Below are positions 24,544 through 33,091 of a DNA stretch of 52,102 nt, piece by piece. The stretch is from Flammeovirga aprica JL-4 (lineage in GTDB: Bacteria; Bacteroidota; Bacteroidia; Cytophagales; Flammeovirgaceae). The DNA lies in contig NZ_JABANE010000063.1 of assembly GCF_012844305.1 (NCBI RefSeq), positions 1 through 52,102 on the forward strand, written 5' to 3'. A program made the position numbers and the translations under genes. Numbering within the stretch: the first letter of the stretch is position 1; every line of letters starts with the position of its first letter. Under the pieces are notes generated by a model, which made no database searches, was not told the DNA's origin, and saw only the letters and a program-made list of their open reading frames with translations.

Positions 24544-25177
24544 CAAACCTACTTTAAATACTGTTATGAAATCATTTTTTCAACTGTCAATAGCACTCCT
24601 TTTAAGCTGCTGTATTTACAGTTGTGGAGGATCCACAGAAGAAGCTTTTTTTCCGAAACCAAGAGGCTATTATAGGATAAATTTACCGGAGCATCAGTAT
24701 AAAAGTGAAGAATTTAAGAAAGGAGAATTAAAAGATTATCCTTATTTATTTGAGGTCGCTTCTAATGCAGTAGTCGTACCTGATGAATCATTTATGTCAG
24801 AACCTTACTGGATAGAAGTGCAGTATCCGTCATTAAATGCGATGGTGGATATTTCGTATAAAAAATTGCTGAATTACGACTCATTGGTGGGGTACATCAA
24901 TACTTCCAATACGCTGACTTTCAAACACGACGTTAGAGCAACGGCAATTGATGAATATACAACCACAACGGAAAAAGGATATTCGGCGGTGATGTATGAA
25001 ATAGATGGCGACGTTCCGAGTCAGTTTCAATTTTTTGTAACAGATTCTGCACAGCACTTTTTCAGAGCAGCATTGTATTTCCCAACTTCCACTCAGAATG
25101 ATTCTTTAGCACCTGTCATAGAATATATCAAAGAAGACATGTTGCATATGATGAATACATTGGAATGGAGAAAGTAA
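24527..25177 (+). CDS. gldD: gliding motility lipoprotein GldD
   Basis: 216 aa from ATG 24527, overlapping gldE by 17 bases. The frame opens at 24488, and a later ATG at 24566 is also possible. The lipoprotein signal has a Cys-containing box (LLSCCIYSCGG). The body shows the family pattern PKPRGYYRINLPEHQY, YWIEVQYPSLNAMVDISYK, FKHDVRATAIDEY, GDVPSQFQFFVTDS and FFRAALYFPT. GldD is needed for gliding and for the type IX secretion/gliding machinery in Flavobacterium johnsoniae; the molecular role is unresolved. It is translationally coupled to gldE. It converges with the receiver gene at 25192 with only 14 bases between. Confidence 0.95.
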   Translation: MKKRINKPTLNTVMKSFFQLSIALLLSCCIYSCGGSTEEAFFPKPRGYYRINLPEHQYKSEEFKKGELKDYPYLFEVASNAVVVPDESFMSEPYWIEVQYPSLNAMVDISYKKLLNYDSLVGYINTSNTLTFKHDVRATAIDEYTTTTEKGYSAVMYEIDGDVPSQFQFFVTDSAQHFFRAALYFPTSTQNDSLAPVIEYIKEDMLHMMNTLEWRK

Positions 25178-25191
25178 AGTTGAAAAATCAT

Positions 25192-25593
25192 CTAACTGAA
25201 ATCGTATTCATTTCTGATCAGGAAACAGGCAACCTGAATTGTTTTCTGAAGGTATTTTAAACAGCCGTCACTTTTCACAATGTAATTGAAAATATCTTGG
25301 TTTTGAAGTTCCGCAATCACTTCGACATCTTCTTGAGCTGAGATTACAATCACCTTTACTTTTTTGTCAATTTTTTTGAGTTGGAAAATCAATTCCTGCC
25401 CATGAAAATCAGGAAGTATAAGGTCGGCTACGACAACATCCGAAGGAGATTCAGTGAATTTTTTTAATAAGTCAGTCCCATTTTCAAAAAATGTAACCTC
25501 AACATTTTTGATTTGTTGCAAGGCAAGTCTCATTAGCATGGTTTCCGTTGGGTTGTCTTCTACAAAGTACACTTTAAATAGGTTTTCTTCCAT
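25192..25593 (-). CDS. single-domain response regulator (CheY-like)
   Basis: 133 aa, receiver domain only. Acidic residues E12/D13, phospho-acceptor D57 in VVVADLILPDFHG, Ser in VIVISAQ and Lys in YIVKSD are present; the usual Lys-Pro is Lys-Ser here. No output domain is fused, so it must work by protein contact or as a phospho-relay. It has no kinase neighbour. The gene lies tail to tail with gldD, with no terminator in the 14-base gap. Confidence 0.9.
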   Translation of the reverse strand: MEENLFKVYFVEDNPTETMLMRLALQQIKNVEVTFFENGTDLLKKFTESPSDVVVADLILPDFHGQELIFQLKKIDKKVKVIVISAQEDVEVIAELQNQDIFNYIVKSDGCLKYLQKTIQVACFLIRNEYDFS

Positions 25594-25841
25594 GGTATTC
25601 TCAGGTTTTAGTACTCGATGAATTTCGTAATCTTGTTTCAGTTTTAATTGGGTTTACACTCAGAATTTTGAGAGAAGTAAAGTAACTTTAAGTACCATTA
25701 CATAAGTTACAAAAATTAGTCAGACAATAATTATAACATTATGTGATATTTATGTATTCTTTCTACGATTCTTTTTAATCAGAATAGAATACAACTTTTT
25801 TTGTACTTATTATTAATCAATCATATATAGACTTAAAGAAA

Positions 25842-26510
25842 ATGAAAAAATATAGCATTATAGTAGCCGGTGGCAAAGGTACTCGAATGCAGAGCAGTAC
25901 GCCGAAGCAGTTTATGGAAATAAACGGTCTTCCTATATTAATGCATACCATCGATAAGTTTAAAAAAGCAGATAGTTCTATTCAGATTATTGTAGCATTA
26001 CCTAAAAATGAAATTCCTGCTTGGAATGCTTTAGTAGAGCAACATGGCTTTACGACAGCTCATCAGGTAGTGACAGGCGGTGATTCTCGTTTTCAGTCTG
26101 TAGATAATGCATTACAATATATTCCTAATCAAAATGATTGTTTGATTGCAGTACATGATGGAGTGAGACCTCTTGTAGATACAAGTGTGATTACACAAAG
26201 TTATGTAGATGCGGAGCAGTACGGTTCTGCTATCCCAACCGTAGCCATCAAAGAATCAATTAGAAGAGTAACGGAGGAAGGAAATGAGATGGGCAACCGT
26301 GATGAGTTCAAATTAGTACAAACACCTCAGACGTTTAGAGGAGATGTTATTTTCCCTGCCTTTGAGAATGGTTATATTCCTTCATTTACTGATGATGCGA
26401 GCGTAGCAGAGTTTTCAGGACACGCTATGCATTTGTTTGAGGGGAACTATGAAAATATTAAAATTACAACGCCTGAGGATTTAAGAATAGGAGAGGCGTT
26501 GATTCAATAA
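25842..26510 (+). CDS. ispD: 2-C-methyl-D-erythritol 4-phosphate cytidylyltransferase
   Basis: 222 aa. It makes 4-diphosphocytidyl-2-C-methyl-D-erythritol from CTP and MEP in the non-mevalonate isoprenoid pathway. The CTP-binding loop IVAGGKGTRMQSSTPKQF (about 7-24) with Arg15 and Lys22, AVHDGVRPLV, AIPTVAIKESIRRV, VQTPQTF and FTDDASVAEF are all in the expected order. The ending KITTPEDLRIGEALI is typical. It is a single gene with a strong terminator. No other mep pathway gene is close. Confidence 0.96.
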   Translation: MKKYSIIVAGGKGTRMQSSTPKQFMEINGLPILMHTIDKFKKADSSIQIIVALPKNEIPAWNALVEQHGFTTAHQVVTGGDSRFQSVDNALQYIPNQNDCLIAVHDGVRPLVDTSVITQSYVDAEQYGSAIPTVAIKESIRRVTEEGNEMGNRDEFKLVQTPQTFRGDVIFPAFENGYIPSFTDDASVAEFSGHAMHLFEGNYENIKITTPEDLRIGEALIQ

Positions 26511-26542
26511 GGTGAGAACATGCTCTTAGGCATTTTTGCACA

Positions 26543-26580
26543 AAAAAAGCTGACTTTGTTATTACAAGGTCAGCTTTTTT
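26543..26580. terminator. bidirectional terminator
   Basis: A 17-bp stem with one wobble (26543-26559 with 26564-26580) and a TATT loop is flanked by A and T runs. It serves ispD on the plus strand and the DUF2795 gene on the minus strand. Confidence 0.88.
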
Positions 26581-26628
26581 ATTTTAATAATATCTCTAAG
26601 CGGTAAAGCTTTAAAAAGGTATTAGTTA

Positions 26629-26850
26629 TTAATATTCGTCTTCGTTGAAGAAGAAATCATCCTTTGTAGGGTAATCAGGCCAGATCTCCTCAATACTTTC
26701 GTAAGGTTCTCCGTCATCCTCAAGTTCTTGAAGATTTTCAATCACTTCAACAGGAGCTCCAGTACGATCAGAATAATCAATTAGCTCATCTTTTGTTGCC
26801 GGCCATGGCGCATCTTCTAAATAAGAAGCCAATTCTAAAGTCCAATACAT
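26629..26850 (-). CDS. DUF2795 small acidic protein
   Basis: 73 aa, strongly acidic, with many Trp, Pro and Tyr. MYWTLELASYLEDAPWPATKDELIDY and the tail IEEIWPDYPTKDDFFFNEDEY match a highly conserved Bacteroidota protein of this size (DUF2795). The function is unknown. Its high conservation suggests a housekeeping role. It has its own promoter and shares the terminator with ispD. Confidence 0.92.
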   Translation of the reverse strand: MYWTLELASYLEDAPWPATKDELIDYSDRTGAPVEVIENLQELEDDGEPYESIEEIWPDYPTKDDFFFNEDEY

Positions 26851-26898
26851 ATGAATATATTTTATTTTAAAGTCTTACATTGATAATGCATCAAACCC

Positions 26899-26929
26899 CA
26901 AATCTAACAGCAAGTGTTCAGTACTTCAA
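26899..26929 (-). promoter_or_regulatory. promoter of the DUF2795 gene
   Basis: On the minus strand TTG (26929-26927) and TAGATTTG (26906-26899) are 20 bases apart, a full consensus match. The start is predicted near 26892, giving a leader of about 42 nt. Confidence 0.65.
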
Positions 26930-27057
26930 GGTTAATATTAATTCTTGCGAAAATACATTTTTTTTTCAATTTGTCAATCTCGCAATAGAATTTATATCAC
27001 TAATTACTTAAATCAAATAAAAAGGTTACATTTTAAGATCTAAAAGTGCAAAATCAT

Positions 27058-27711
27058 TTAGTTGACGTATACGATTCTTGATTTGTAAACTCCATTCAGG
27101 TCACAACCTTTTACCTCAAGCGGTATAAAACCAGAACCCACTTTTCTAAAGTGCTTCTTTCTCCATGACCCATCTGATTTTTGTAAATACATGGTCACTT
27201 CTACTTTTTCCCCTTTAGGAGTAAAAACTTCGCCCTGCTTGAAATAGGTTCCCACTACGCCGTTCTCACATTCCTTTAATGGGAATTTTTCAGTAACACG
27301 AAATTTTGGGTTATTACCTTGGCTATCATGCTTTTCCTTTACCTGTGCTATACTAGGCATTCTTTTACCTGAGTTATACGCATAATCAGCAAGTGCATAA
27401 TAATTACCTGTATAATTACATGATGAGAGGTCTAATTTCACAACACCTCCACCTTTTCTTTTAAACTCTTGTTTTGTCCAAGATCCATCATAGTTCTGCA
27501 AGTAGATGTAAACATCAACATATTCTTCAGAATTAGCAGATCTTACAATACCTTCTATGAGATGCAATCCCCCTAGTGGACATGATTTAGGCACTCCTTG
27601 TTTGATCACAGTGAAAGTAGGACGATTGTTTTGGTCTTCTGCAAAAAAATCTCCTAAGGAAGTGAATAAAATAAAAGAGAAAACTGAAAGAGTATATAAT
27701 ATAGTCTGCAT
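27058..27711 (-). CDS. secreted protein made of two copies of an unrecognised Cys-containing domain
   Basis: 217 aa. A signal peptide covers about 1-24. The mature part is an internal duplication. Repeat 1 (about 30-113) and repeat 2 (about 133-217) share (R/N)P-F-V, a Cys about 13 residues on (KSCPLGG and KECENGV), V-VY-(I/M)YLQ--DGSW-K--F, a G-G stretch, -L-(L/V)--C and a final TG-YY or NG-YK. One Cys pair per repeat suggests a disulphide in each. I do not recognise the domain. The neighbouring genes give no clue. No promoter or terminator is evident. Confidence 0.75.
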   Translation of the reverse strand: MQTILYTLSVFSFILFTSLGDFFAEDQNNRPTFTVIKQGVPKSCPLGGLHLIEGIVRSANSEEYVDVYIYLQNYDGSWTKQEFKRKGGGVVKLDLSSCNYTGNYYALADYAYNSGKRMPSIAQVKEKHDSQGNNPKFRVTEKFPLKECENGVVGTYFKQGEVFTPKGEKVEVTMYLQKSDGSWRKKHFRKVGSGFIPLEVKGCDLNGVYKSRIVYVN

Positions 27712-28048
27712 GGTGATAAATCAACAATTTTATATGCAAATTGAATCGGTTACTCTACCTACGTGTTTATTAAAGAATTATGATTTAAAAGCGAAAATAA
27801 TAGTATATAGAGTTACGATCATACTAATATAATCAAAAGTATATTTAAACCTACTCAAAAACTGTACACACTTAGTGTTTTACGCATTAATTTTTTTGAT
27901 TTGATTGGTTTTTGAAAATTTAAACTTTGATTCATCTAACACAAAATCCACATAAAAAGTTTAATCTAAGAAAAATACAAAAAAATAAACCTCCTGCAAA
28001 TCAAAGATATAAGCGCTATTTGTAAACGAATGTGAATTAAAGTGTTAA
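27712..28048. other. AT-rich intergenic sequence, nothing recognised
   Basis: No ORF with a plausible product, no repeat and no clear promoter for the minus-strand gene ending at 27711 can be seen. The part to the right (28049-28275) holds a possible small RNA, annotated separately. Confidence 0.4.
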
Positions 28049-28275
28049 TAAATTTGAATATGTAAACTAAAAAATCTTAAATTTACATCATACAAAGACA
28101 TTAAAAACGCTAATTGCTACTTAACTCGTTACTTTCTACTAGACATTATTTGTAGATAATTGAATATCTACTTGTTGTTTGTTCACCCTTATCGCTATTT
28201 ACTCATCGCTACTTTTTTACTATGAAAAAATAACTTGCTACTATCTATAAGGCACTTTTTAAGGTGCCTTTTTTT
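28049..28275 (+). ncRNA. candidate small RNA with -7 box, hairpin and terminator
   Basis: An exact TAAATTTG box (28049-28056) predicts a start near 28063. A hairpin GTAGATA/TATCTAC lies near 28151-28170. A terminator (28249-28257 with 28262-28270, then seven T) closes the unit, giving about 210 nt without a coding frame. A -33 TTTG is 26 bases from the -7 box, which is too far. The tail of the region overlaps the 3' end of the OmpA gene on the other strand. The family is unknown. Confidence 0.3.
28249..28275 (+). terminator. intrinsic terminator with no plus-strand gene before it
   Basis: A 9-bp stem AAGGCACTT with AAGGTGCCTT (28249-28257, 28262-28270) is followed by TTTTTTT. The T run is on the plus strand only. 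The minus strand lacks a comparable run, so it is unlikely to serve only the minus-strand gene. Confidence 0.6.
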
Positions 28276-30904
28276 ATTTTAGAATCGTAAAAACAACTCT
28301 TCTATTTTCTTGCCTGCCCTCTTTTGTAGAGTTTGAATCAATAGGTCTTTCCTCTCCGAAGCCATAAGCGTCTAATCTTGATGTGTGAATTCCTTTGTTA
28401 ACAAGGTATTGTTTCACTGCATTGGCTCTAGCTTTGGAAAGTTCAATATTATATTCCTTTGTATCTACGTTATCAGTGTGTCCTTCAATCACTAAAATCC
28501 AAAGCTGATTTCTAGTCATCATCACTGCTAAGCGGTCAAGATCAAAGAAAGACTCACTTCTGATATTTGAAGAATTAGTATCGAAATTCAAACTTGTCAT
28601 GATAAAAGAAGCATCACCGGATTCATCTTTTAAGTCCACCGTCTCCATAGGCTGCAGTAGAAGATTATGATCAGGATCGTCTGTTAATTCCACACTGCTT
28701 CCGATATAATTCTCGTCATCTACATAAATAAGGTATTCTTGATCTTGGGGTACAGCAATTTGGAATTCTCCATTATCAGCTGTTTTTCTTTTTAATATTT
28801 CTTCCCCGTCTGCAGAAACAACTTTAATGGATAGCTCTGGAATTCCTTCTCCGTCTGGGTCAACTACTTTACCATGGGCAAAAAGCATAGGCATCGGTCG
28901 TACAGCTTCAGGAATTTTTAATTCATAAATATCATCCCTGCCATAATTTTCTTTTTCCTTAGAAGATACTACCAATGCTTTATCACCAACGGAAGTTAGA
29001 TAAAACGCATCATCATCGACACCATTGACAGAGATACCTAAGTTGATAGGTTCACTCCATTTGTCCCATCTGTCATGATCCAGTCGCTTCGCCATAAAGA
29101 TATCATAGCCACCAAGACCAGGATGTCCATCCGAACAGAAGTATAAAGTTTCTTTGTCAGGATGTAAGTATGGGTTTTTCTCAGCAAAAGGTGTATTGAT
29201 GGTTTCTCCTAGATTGATAGGTTCTCCCCACGATCCATCTTCATTTTTTACAGAAACATAAATATCAGTGTTGAATTCTCCGGAACCATGAAAATACAAT
29301 CCATCATCAGGGTAATTAGGGTTATAGCCCCCAACGCCTCCAGGACGGTCTGAAGTGAAAAAAGCAAGATCGCCCTCTAATGATAAACTTAAACCGGCTT
29401 CATAATAAGGTGTGTTGATAGGGTATTTGAAGACATTGACGGCGCTCCATTTCCCATCTTTCATTTTTGTTGAATAGTAAAAATCTCCTTTTCCAAGTCG
29501 ACTTTCGGTATTTCGAACATAAGAGAAGCGCTTTATCTTACTATAGTTGCCATACAGTAATAAAGTACGTCCATCACCGCTTACCCCTAAAGGCACTTCA
29601 TGTGACTCTGTATTCACTTCAAAAATTTCTTCTGCAAAACCCCATTCTCCCGTAATATGATCTTTTTTAGAAACATACACATCTTCACCTGATTTAGCCG
29701 TTTTTCGAGCAAAGTACAGATACTCTTCATCAAGTGTAATGACAGGTTGATATTCTCTGGCTATCGTATTGACATTATTACCTAAGTTGGCAAGATAACG
29801 TGGAGTTTCTTCTCTGGTGAAAAGCTCCAATATGCTGTCAAAATATTTCTGCTGTTCAGGAAAAAGAGGTTTGTATTTTTTATAAATGTTTTGGACCTCA
29901 GTAAAATTGTGAGCCTTAAAAGGAGGAGCTGTCATTTTCTTTACGGCAATCAATGCAATATCCATTGGTGCCATATGACGGATAAAACGGTCGTACAAAC
30001 CTTCATTTTGTGTTTGACAATCACCATCATGAATATTGAGCTGACATAAAACCTCTATCATACTCAGCCCTTCACTATCAGCAAAAGATTTTAATTTCTT
30101 GTATCCTTCTGCTTTATACATATTCTCTTTCGAGAAGCCATATTCTTTACCATAGTAAATAGGAATAAGGTCTTTAAGTTCCTCTTCAGGATAGAGCTCT
30201 ATGATTTCATGGCAATATCTTTCAAACATATGCCCCGATTTATCGCCGTATTGTCTTAATGTAGTATTAGTAAGATATTCTTTTAATACACCTTTTCTCA
30301 GTTCATTGACTTTTTGCAGATAGGGTGATTTAGGATAATCATCTATATATTCTCCACACTGACGGATAAAGATTTCTCTCAAAGCCATCAATGTGTCGCC
30401 TTCCATAATTCTATTGTAAACTTCAGTTCTATACAGCTGATGTGTAGGTCTTCTGTAAGGTGCTTGATTAAGGAACGCAAAAGCTTCTGATTGTATTCGA
30501 GATGTCAGAAACCCGGTAACTTCATCGCCTGTAACAGAAAGCGACTGTCTGATTCTTTTCTTTTCTTCTTCAGTGAGTTTTTTATAGTTTTCAGATGCAA
30601 CCAATGACCACTCATAGGCTTCTTTAAAATCTTTGAAATAGCCGTCCATATTTACGAACCGGATATTTACCCTGTTTCTTTTTTCATCAGCTTCTACTTT
30701 TTCAAATAATTGATTGGCTAAAGCAAATTGTGAAAGTACCGCAGTAGAGTCTTTTTCTAAAGACAGTCTAAGGTCTGTGATAGCTCCCTCAATGTTCCCT
30801 TCAAGTATTTTTTTTATTGCATCTTCCTCGTGAATATTCTGTGCTGTTATTGTATTACAAAGCAACGGAAACATCAATAAGGATAGTAGTATTCTTTTTA
30901 GCAT
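28274..30904 (-). CDS. OmpA-family protein with PD40 propeller (PorE-like architecture)
   Basis: 876 aa. A signal peptide (1-21) is followed by a helical TPR-like region (about 25-380), a WD40/PD40 beta-propeller (about 390-660, with repeats such as LYFARK, LLLYGNY, AFFTSDRPGGVGGYN, LYFCSDGHPGLGGYDIFMAK), a carboxypeptidase-regulatory-like sandwich (about 675-750, GKVVDPDGEGIPELSI) and an OmpA C-terminal peptidoglycan-binding domain (about 765-876, LNFDTNSSNI, EGHTDNVDTKEYN, LSKARANAVKQYL, GFGEERP). The same four-part order is known for PorE of the type IX secretion system, but Bacteroidota carry many paralogues, so the assignment to secretion is unproven. It is likely a periplasmic protein tethered to peptidoglycan. 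Confidence 0.88.
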   Translation of the reverse strand: MLKRILLSLLMFPLLCNTITAQNIHEEDAIKKILEGNIEGAITDLRLSLEKDSTAVLSQFALANQLFEKVEADEKRNRVNIRFVNMDGYFKDFKEAYEWSLVASENYKKLTEEEKKRIRQSLSVTGDEVTGFLTSRIQSEAFAFLNQAPYRRPTHQLYRTEVYNRIMEGDTLMALREIFIRQCGEYIDDYPKSPYLQKVNELRKGVLKEYLTNTTLRQYGDKSGHMFERYCHEIIELYPEEELKDLIPIYYGKEYGFSKENMYKAEGYKKLKSFADSEGLSMIEVLCQLNIHDGDCQTQNEGLYDRFIRHMAPMDIALIAVKKMTAPPFKAHNFTEVQNIYKKYKPLFPEQQKYFDSILELFTREETPRYLANLGNNVNTIAREYQPVITLDEEYLYFARKTAKSGEDVYVSKKDHITGEWGFAEEIFEVNTESHEVPLGVSGDGRTLLLYGNYSKIKRFSYVRNTESRLGKGDFYYSTKMKDGKWSAVNVFKYPINTPYYEAGLSLSLEGDLAFFTSDRPGGVGGYNPNYPDDGLYFHGSGEFNTDIYVSVKNEDGSWGEPINLGETINTPFAEKNPYLHPDKETLYFCSDGHPGLGGYDIFMAKRLDHDRWDKWSEPINLGISVNGVDDDAFYLTSVGDKALVVSSKEKENYGRDDIYELKIPEAVRPMPMLFAHGKVVDPDGEGIPELSIKVVSADGEEILKRKTADNGEFQIAVPQDQEYLIYVDDENYIGSSVELTDDPDHNLLLQPMETVDLKDESGDASFIMTSLNFDTNSSNIRSESFFDLDRLAVMMTRNQLWILVIEGHTDNVDTKEYNIELSKARANAVKQYLVNKGIHTSRLDAYGFGEERPIDSNSTKEGRQENRRVVFTILK

Positions 30905-31073
30905 CTAAAAATATAGTTTTTTAATAGGTTTAATAATCTTCAAAACCGTACCGTATCTATAATTTCCCTTTTAATTCATCGGTTTTCATATTAATGAATT
31001 GATAAATCTTATATATTGAAGTATTAATATATGTTTTTTTTAAATTTTTTAAGTAAATTTACCACTGTAACTT

Positions 31074-31102
31074 ATAAGTGTATTTTTTACTAATATACTT
31101 AT
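31074..31102. other. AT-rich palindrome upstream of the small membrane protein gene
   Basis: A 10-bp arm (31074-31083) pairs with 31093-31102 with one wobble, in a 291-bp gap between divergent genes. It could be an operator or simple AT-rich chance. No TAnnTTTG box is seen nearby. Confidence 0.25.
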
Positions 31103-31195
31103 ACTTCAATTTATTATTCATTTGTCAATTGTTATAACTATCGTCAATTTTTTTTGAATAATCAGCTACTAACAAATTTAATAGAATAGAGTATT

Positions 31196-31531
31196 ATGAG
31201 AACATTAACATTATTAGCAGTCGTAGGGATAATTATACCCTCTCTGCTATCATTATTTCAAAATGATGAGAAATTATCCTTTTTAGAAAGAATTATCAAC
31301 TCTCTTGCTAGAATGGTAAAGCTCTCTTTAGTCCTTGGCTTTGTCTTTGGTGCAATTGGCCTTGGTGCTGCAGTCATTTATTATGTAGCCCCTCAAGTAG
31401 GATTTGCTATCGATTCAGATGTGATTGAACTGTCAAGTACGGCGCTTCAGTACTATGCCTTAATCGGTGTTTTATTTCCAGTTGTAGGTATTTTGATTGG
31501 GTCTGTTTTAACAAAACGTCAATCAGTATAG
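31196..31531 (+). CDS. small three-segment membrane protein, unrecognised
   Basis: 111 aa with hydrophobic segments at about 4-21, 42-65 and 86-104. An acidic, charged loop lies between the first two. No motif known to me is present. Its strand and position before the SpmAB gene are suggestive, but a strong terminator separates them, so they are separate transcripts. The even length of the segments suggests a true gene rather than a chance frame. Confidence 0.65.
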   Translation: MRTLTLLAVVGIIIPSLLSLFQNDEKLSFLERIINSLARMVKLSLVLGFVFGAIGLGAAVIYYVAPQVGFAIDSDVIELSSTALQYYALIGVLFPVVGILIGSVLTKRQSV

Positions 31532-31561
31532 GTGATTACATAAAAACGAATTTTTAATCAG

Positions 31562-31596
31562 CCCTTCATCTTGTAAATAGGTGAAGGGTTTTTTTT
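31562..31596 (+). terminator. intrinsic terminator
   Basis: A 10-bp stem (31562-31571 with 31579-31588, one wobble) and a 7-base loop are followed by eight T. It ends the small membrane protein gene. Confidence 0.88.
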
Positions 31597-31672
31597 GTAA
31601 ATCAGAGATTCATTTTAATGGAATAGATGCTTAACTTCACTTTTTGATTAAGAACTATACTTTTTAGACTTT

Positions 31673-32905
31673 ATGGCCTTAAATTATATATGGATATTTT
31701 TTATACTTGGAGCATTTGTCGTTGCTCTCAGTAAATGGATATTTTTTGGTGATGCCACCACTTTTGCTTTGATTATTGACAGTACATTCAGCATGTCCAA
31801 AACAGCATTCGATATCTCTATTGGATTAACAGGAACGCTGGCATTATGGATGGGACTGATGAGCGTAGGAGAGAAAGGCGGGGCAGTACAGGTAATGACC
31901 AAATTAGTAGGACCGTTTTTTTCAAGAATATTCCCAGATGTACCCAAAAATCATCCTGCTATTTCATCTATGATGATGAATTTTTCAGCGAACATGCTGG
32001 GTTTGGATAACGCTGCTACACCTTTGGGGCTTAAAGCAATGAAAGAATTGCAGGAGTTCAATAAGAAAAAAGATACTGCCTCTAATCCTATGATTATGTT
32101 TCTGGTATTAAATACGTCAGGTTTGACATTGATACCAATTACAGTCATGATGTACAGAGCAGAATTAGGAGCGGCAAACCCCACAGATGTCTTTATTCCT
32201 ATATTATTGGCCACGAGTATCTCATCATTGGCAGGCTTATTAATCGTATCAGTTTATCAGAAAATTAATTTATTGGATGGAGTAATACTTTCCTATATTG
32301 GAGGACTCGTATTATTGATCGTTGGTACGATTACTCTTTTTTATCACTTGTCGCCTGAAGAAGCGAATACTGTGTCTTCGGTAGCAGGAAACCTGATTTT
32401 ATTAAGTATTATCTGTTCATTTGTAGGACTGGCGGCTTATAGAAAAATTAATGCTTATGATGCATTTATAGAAGGAGCCAAAGAAGGATTTAAAACAGCG
32501 GTAACAATTATACCTTATCTCGTAGCAATACTTGTAGCGATCGGTATGTTTAGAGCTTCTGGAGCATTAGAATATATTATGGACGGGATTAAATGGGCGA
32601 TCCAAGATGGAATTGGCATTGATGCCGCATTTGTAGATGCTCTTCCTGTAGCATTTATGAAACCGTTGAGTGGAAGTGGTGCAAGAGGAGTGATGTTGGA
32701 TATTATGAATGCAGAGGGGGCTGACTCTTTTGCAGGAAAGCTGTCTTCTATGATGCAGGGAGCTACGGATACCACATTTTATATCATAGCCGTTTACTTT
32801 GGTTCTGTCAATATCCGAAAAACAAGATATGCCATCACTTGTGGTTTATTCGCTGATTTTATGGGTGTAATCGCTGCAATTTTCCTTGCCTATCTCTTTT
32901 TCTAA
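31673..32905 (+). CDS. fused SpmA/SpmB-type nucleoside-recognition membrane protein
   Basis: 410 aa. The N-terminal half resembles SpmA (GLMSVGEKGGAVQVMTKLVGPFFSRIFPDVPKNHPA, then NMLGLDNAATPLGLKAM and LVLNTSGLTLIP). The C-terminal half resembles SpmB (EGAKEGFKTAVTIIPYLVAILVAIGMFRASGALE, then PLSGSGARGVMLDIM, TDTTFYIIAVYFGSV). Each half contains the nucleoside-recognition (Gate) domain. In Bacillus the two are separate spore-maturation proteins; this non-sporing lineage carries them as one chain, a layout seen widely in Bacteroidota. The transported or sensed molecule is unknown. Monocistronic. Confidence 0.9.
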   Translation: MALNYIWIFFILGAFVVALSKWIFFGDATTFALIIDSTFSMSKTAFDISIGLTGTLALWMGLMSVGEKGGAVQVMTKLVGPFFSRIFPDVPKNHPAISSMMMNFSANMLGLDNAATPLGLKAMKELQEFNKKKDTASNPMIMFLVLNTSGLTLIPITVMMYRAELGAANPTDVFIPILLATSISSLAGLLIVSVYQKINLLDGVILSYIGGLVLLIVGTITLFYHLSPEEANTVSSVAGNLILLSIICSFVGLAAYRKINAYDAFIEGAKEGFKTAVTIIPYLVAILVAIGMFRASGALEYIMDGIKWAIQDGIGIDAAFVDALPVAFMKPLSGSGARGVMLDIMNAEGADSFAGKLSSMMQGATDTTFYIIAVYFGSVNIRKTRYAITCGLFADFMGVIAAIFLAYLFF

Positions 32906-32969
32906 GATGAAATAAAGTTGTTTATAACTTTAAACACACATTTAAAATTGCTACATTTATCTCAAATAT

Positions 32970-33013
32970 AAATTCCTGTTCTTTACCTAGAATCATAAAG
33001 AACAGGAATTTTT
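32970..33013 (+). terminator. intrinsic terminator of the SpmAB gene
   Basis: A perfect 16-bp stem (32970-32985 with 32996-33011) has a 10-base loop and a TTTTT tail. Confidence 0.85.
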
Positions 33014-33091
33014 GATACTTGTCTACATGGCACTAGGACAGCAAAATACCAATTCATCCGTCATAGTGCATTTATACTAAGCTCTACTCCA

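Noticed and set aside
31021..31195. Riboswitch or terminator before the small membrane protein gene
   Set aside because: Only an AT-rich 10-bp palindrome is visible, without a T tail or conserved core.
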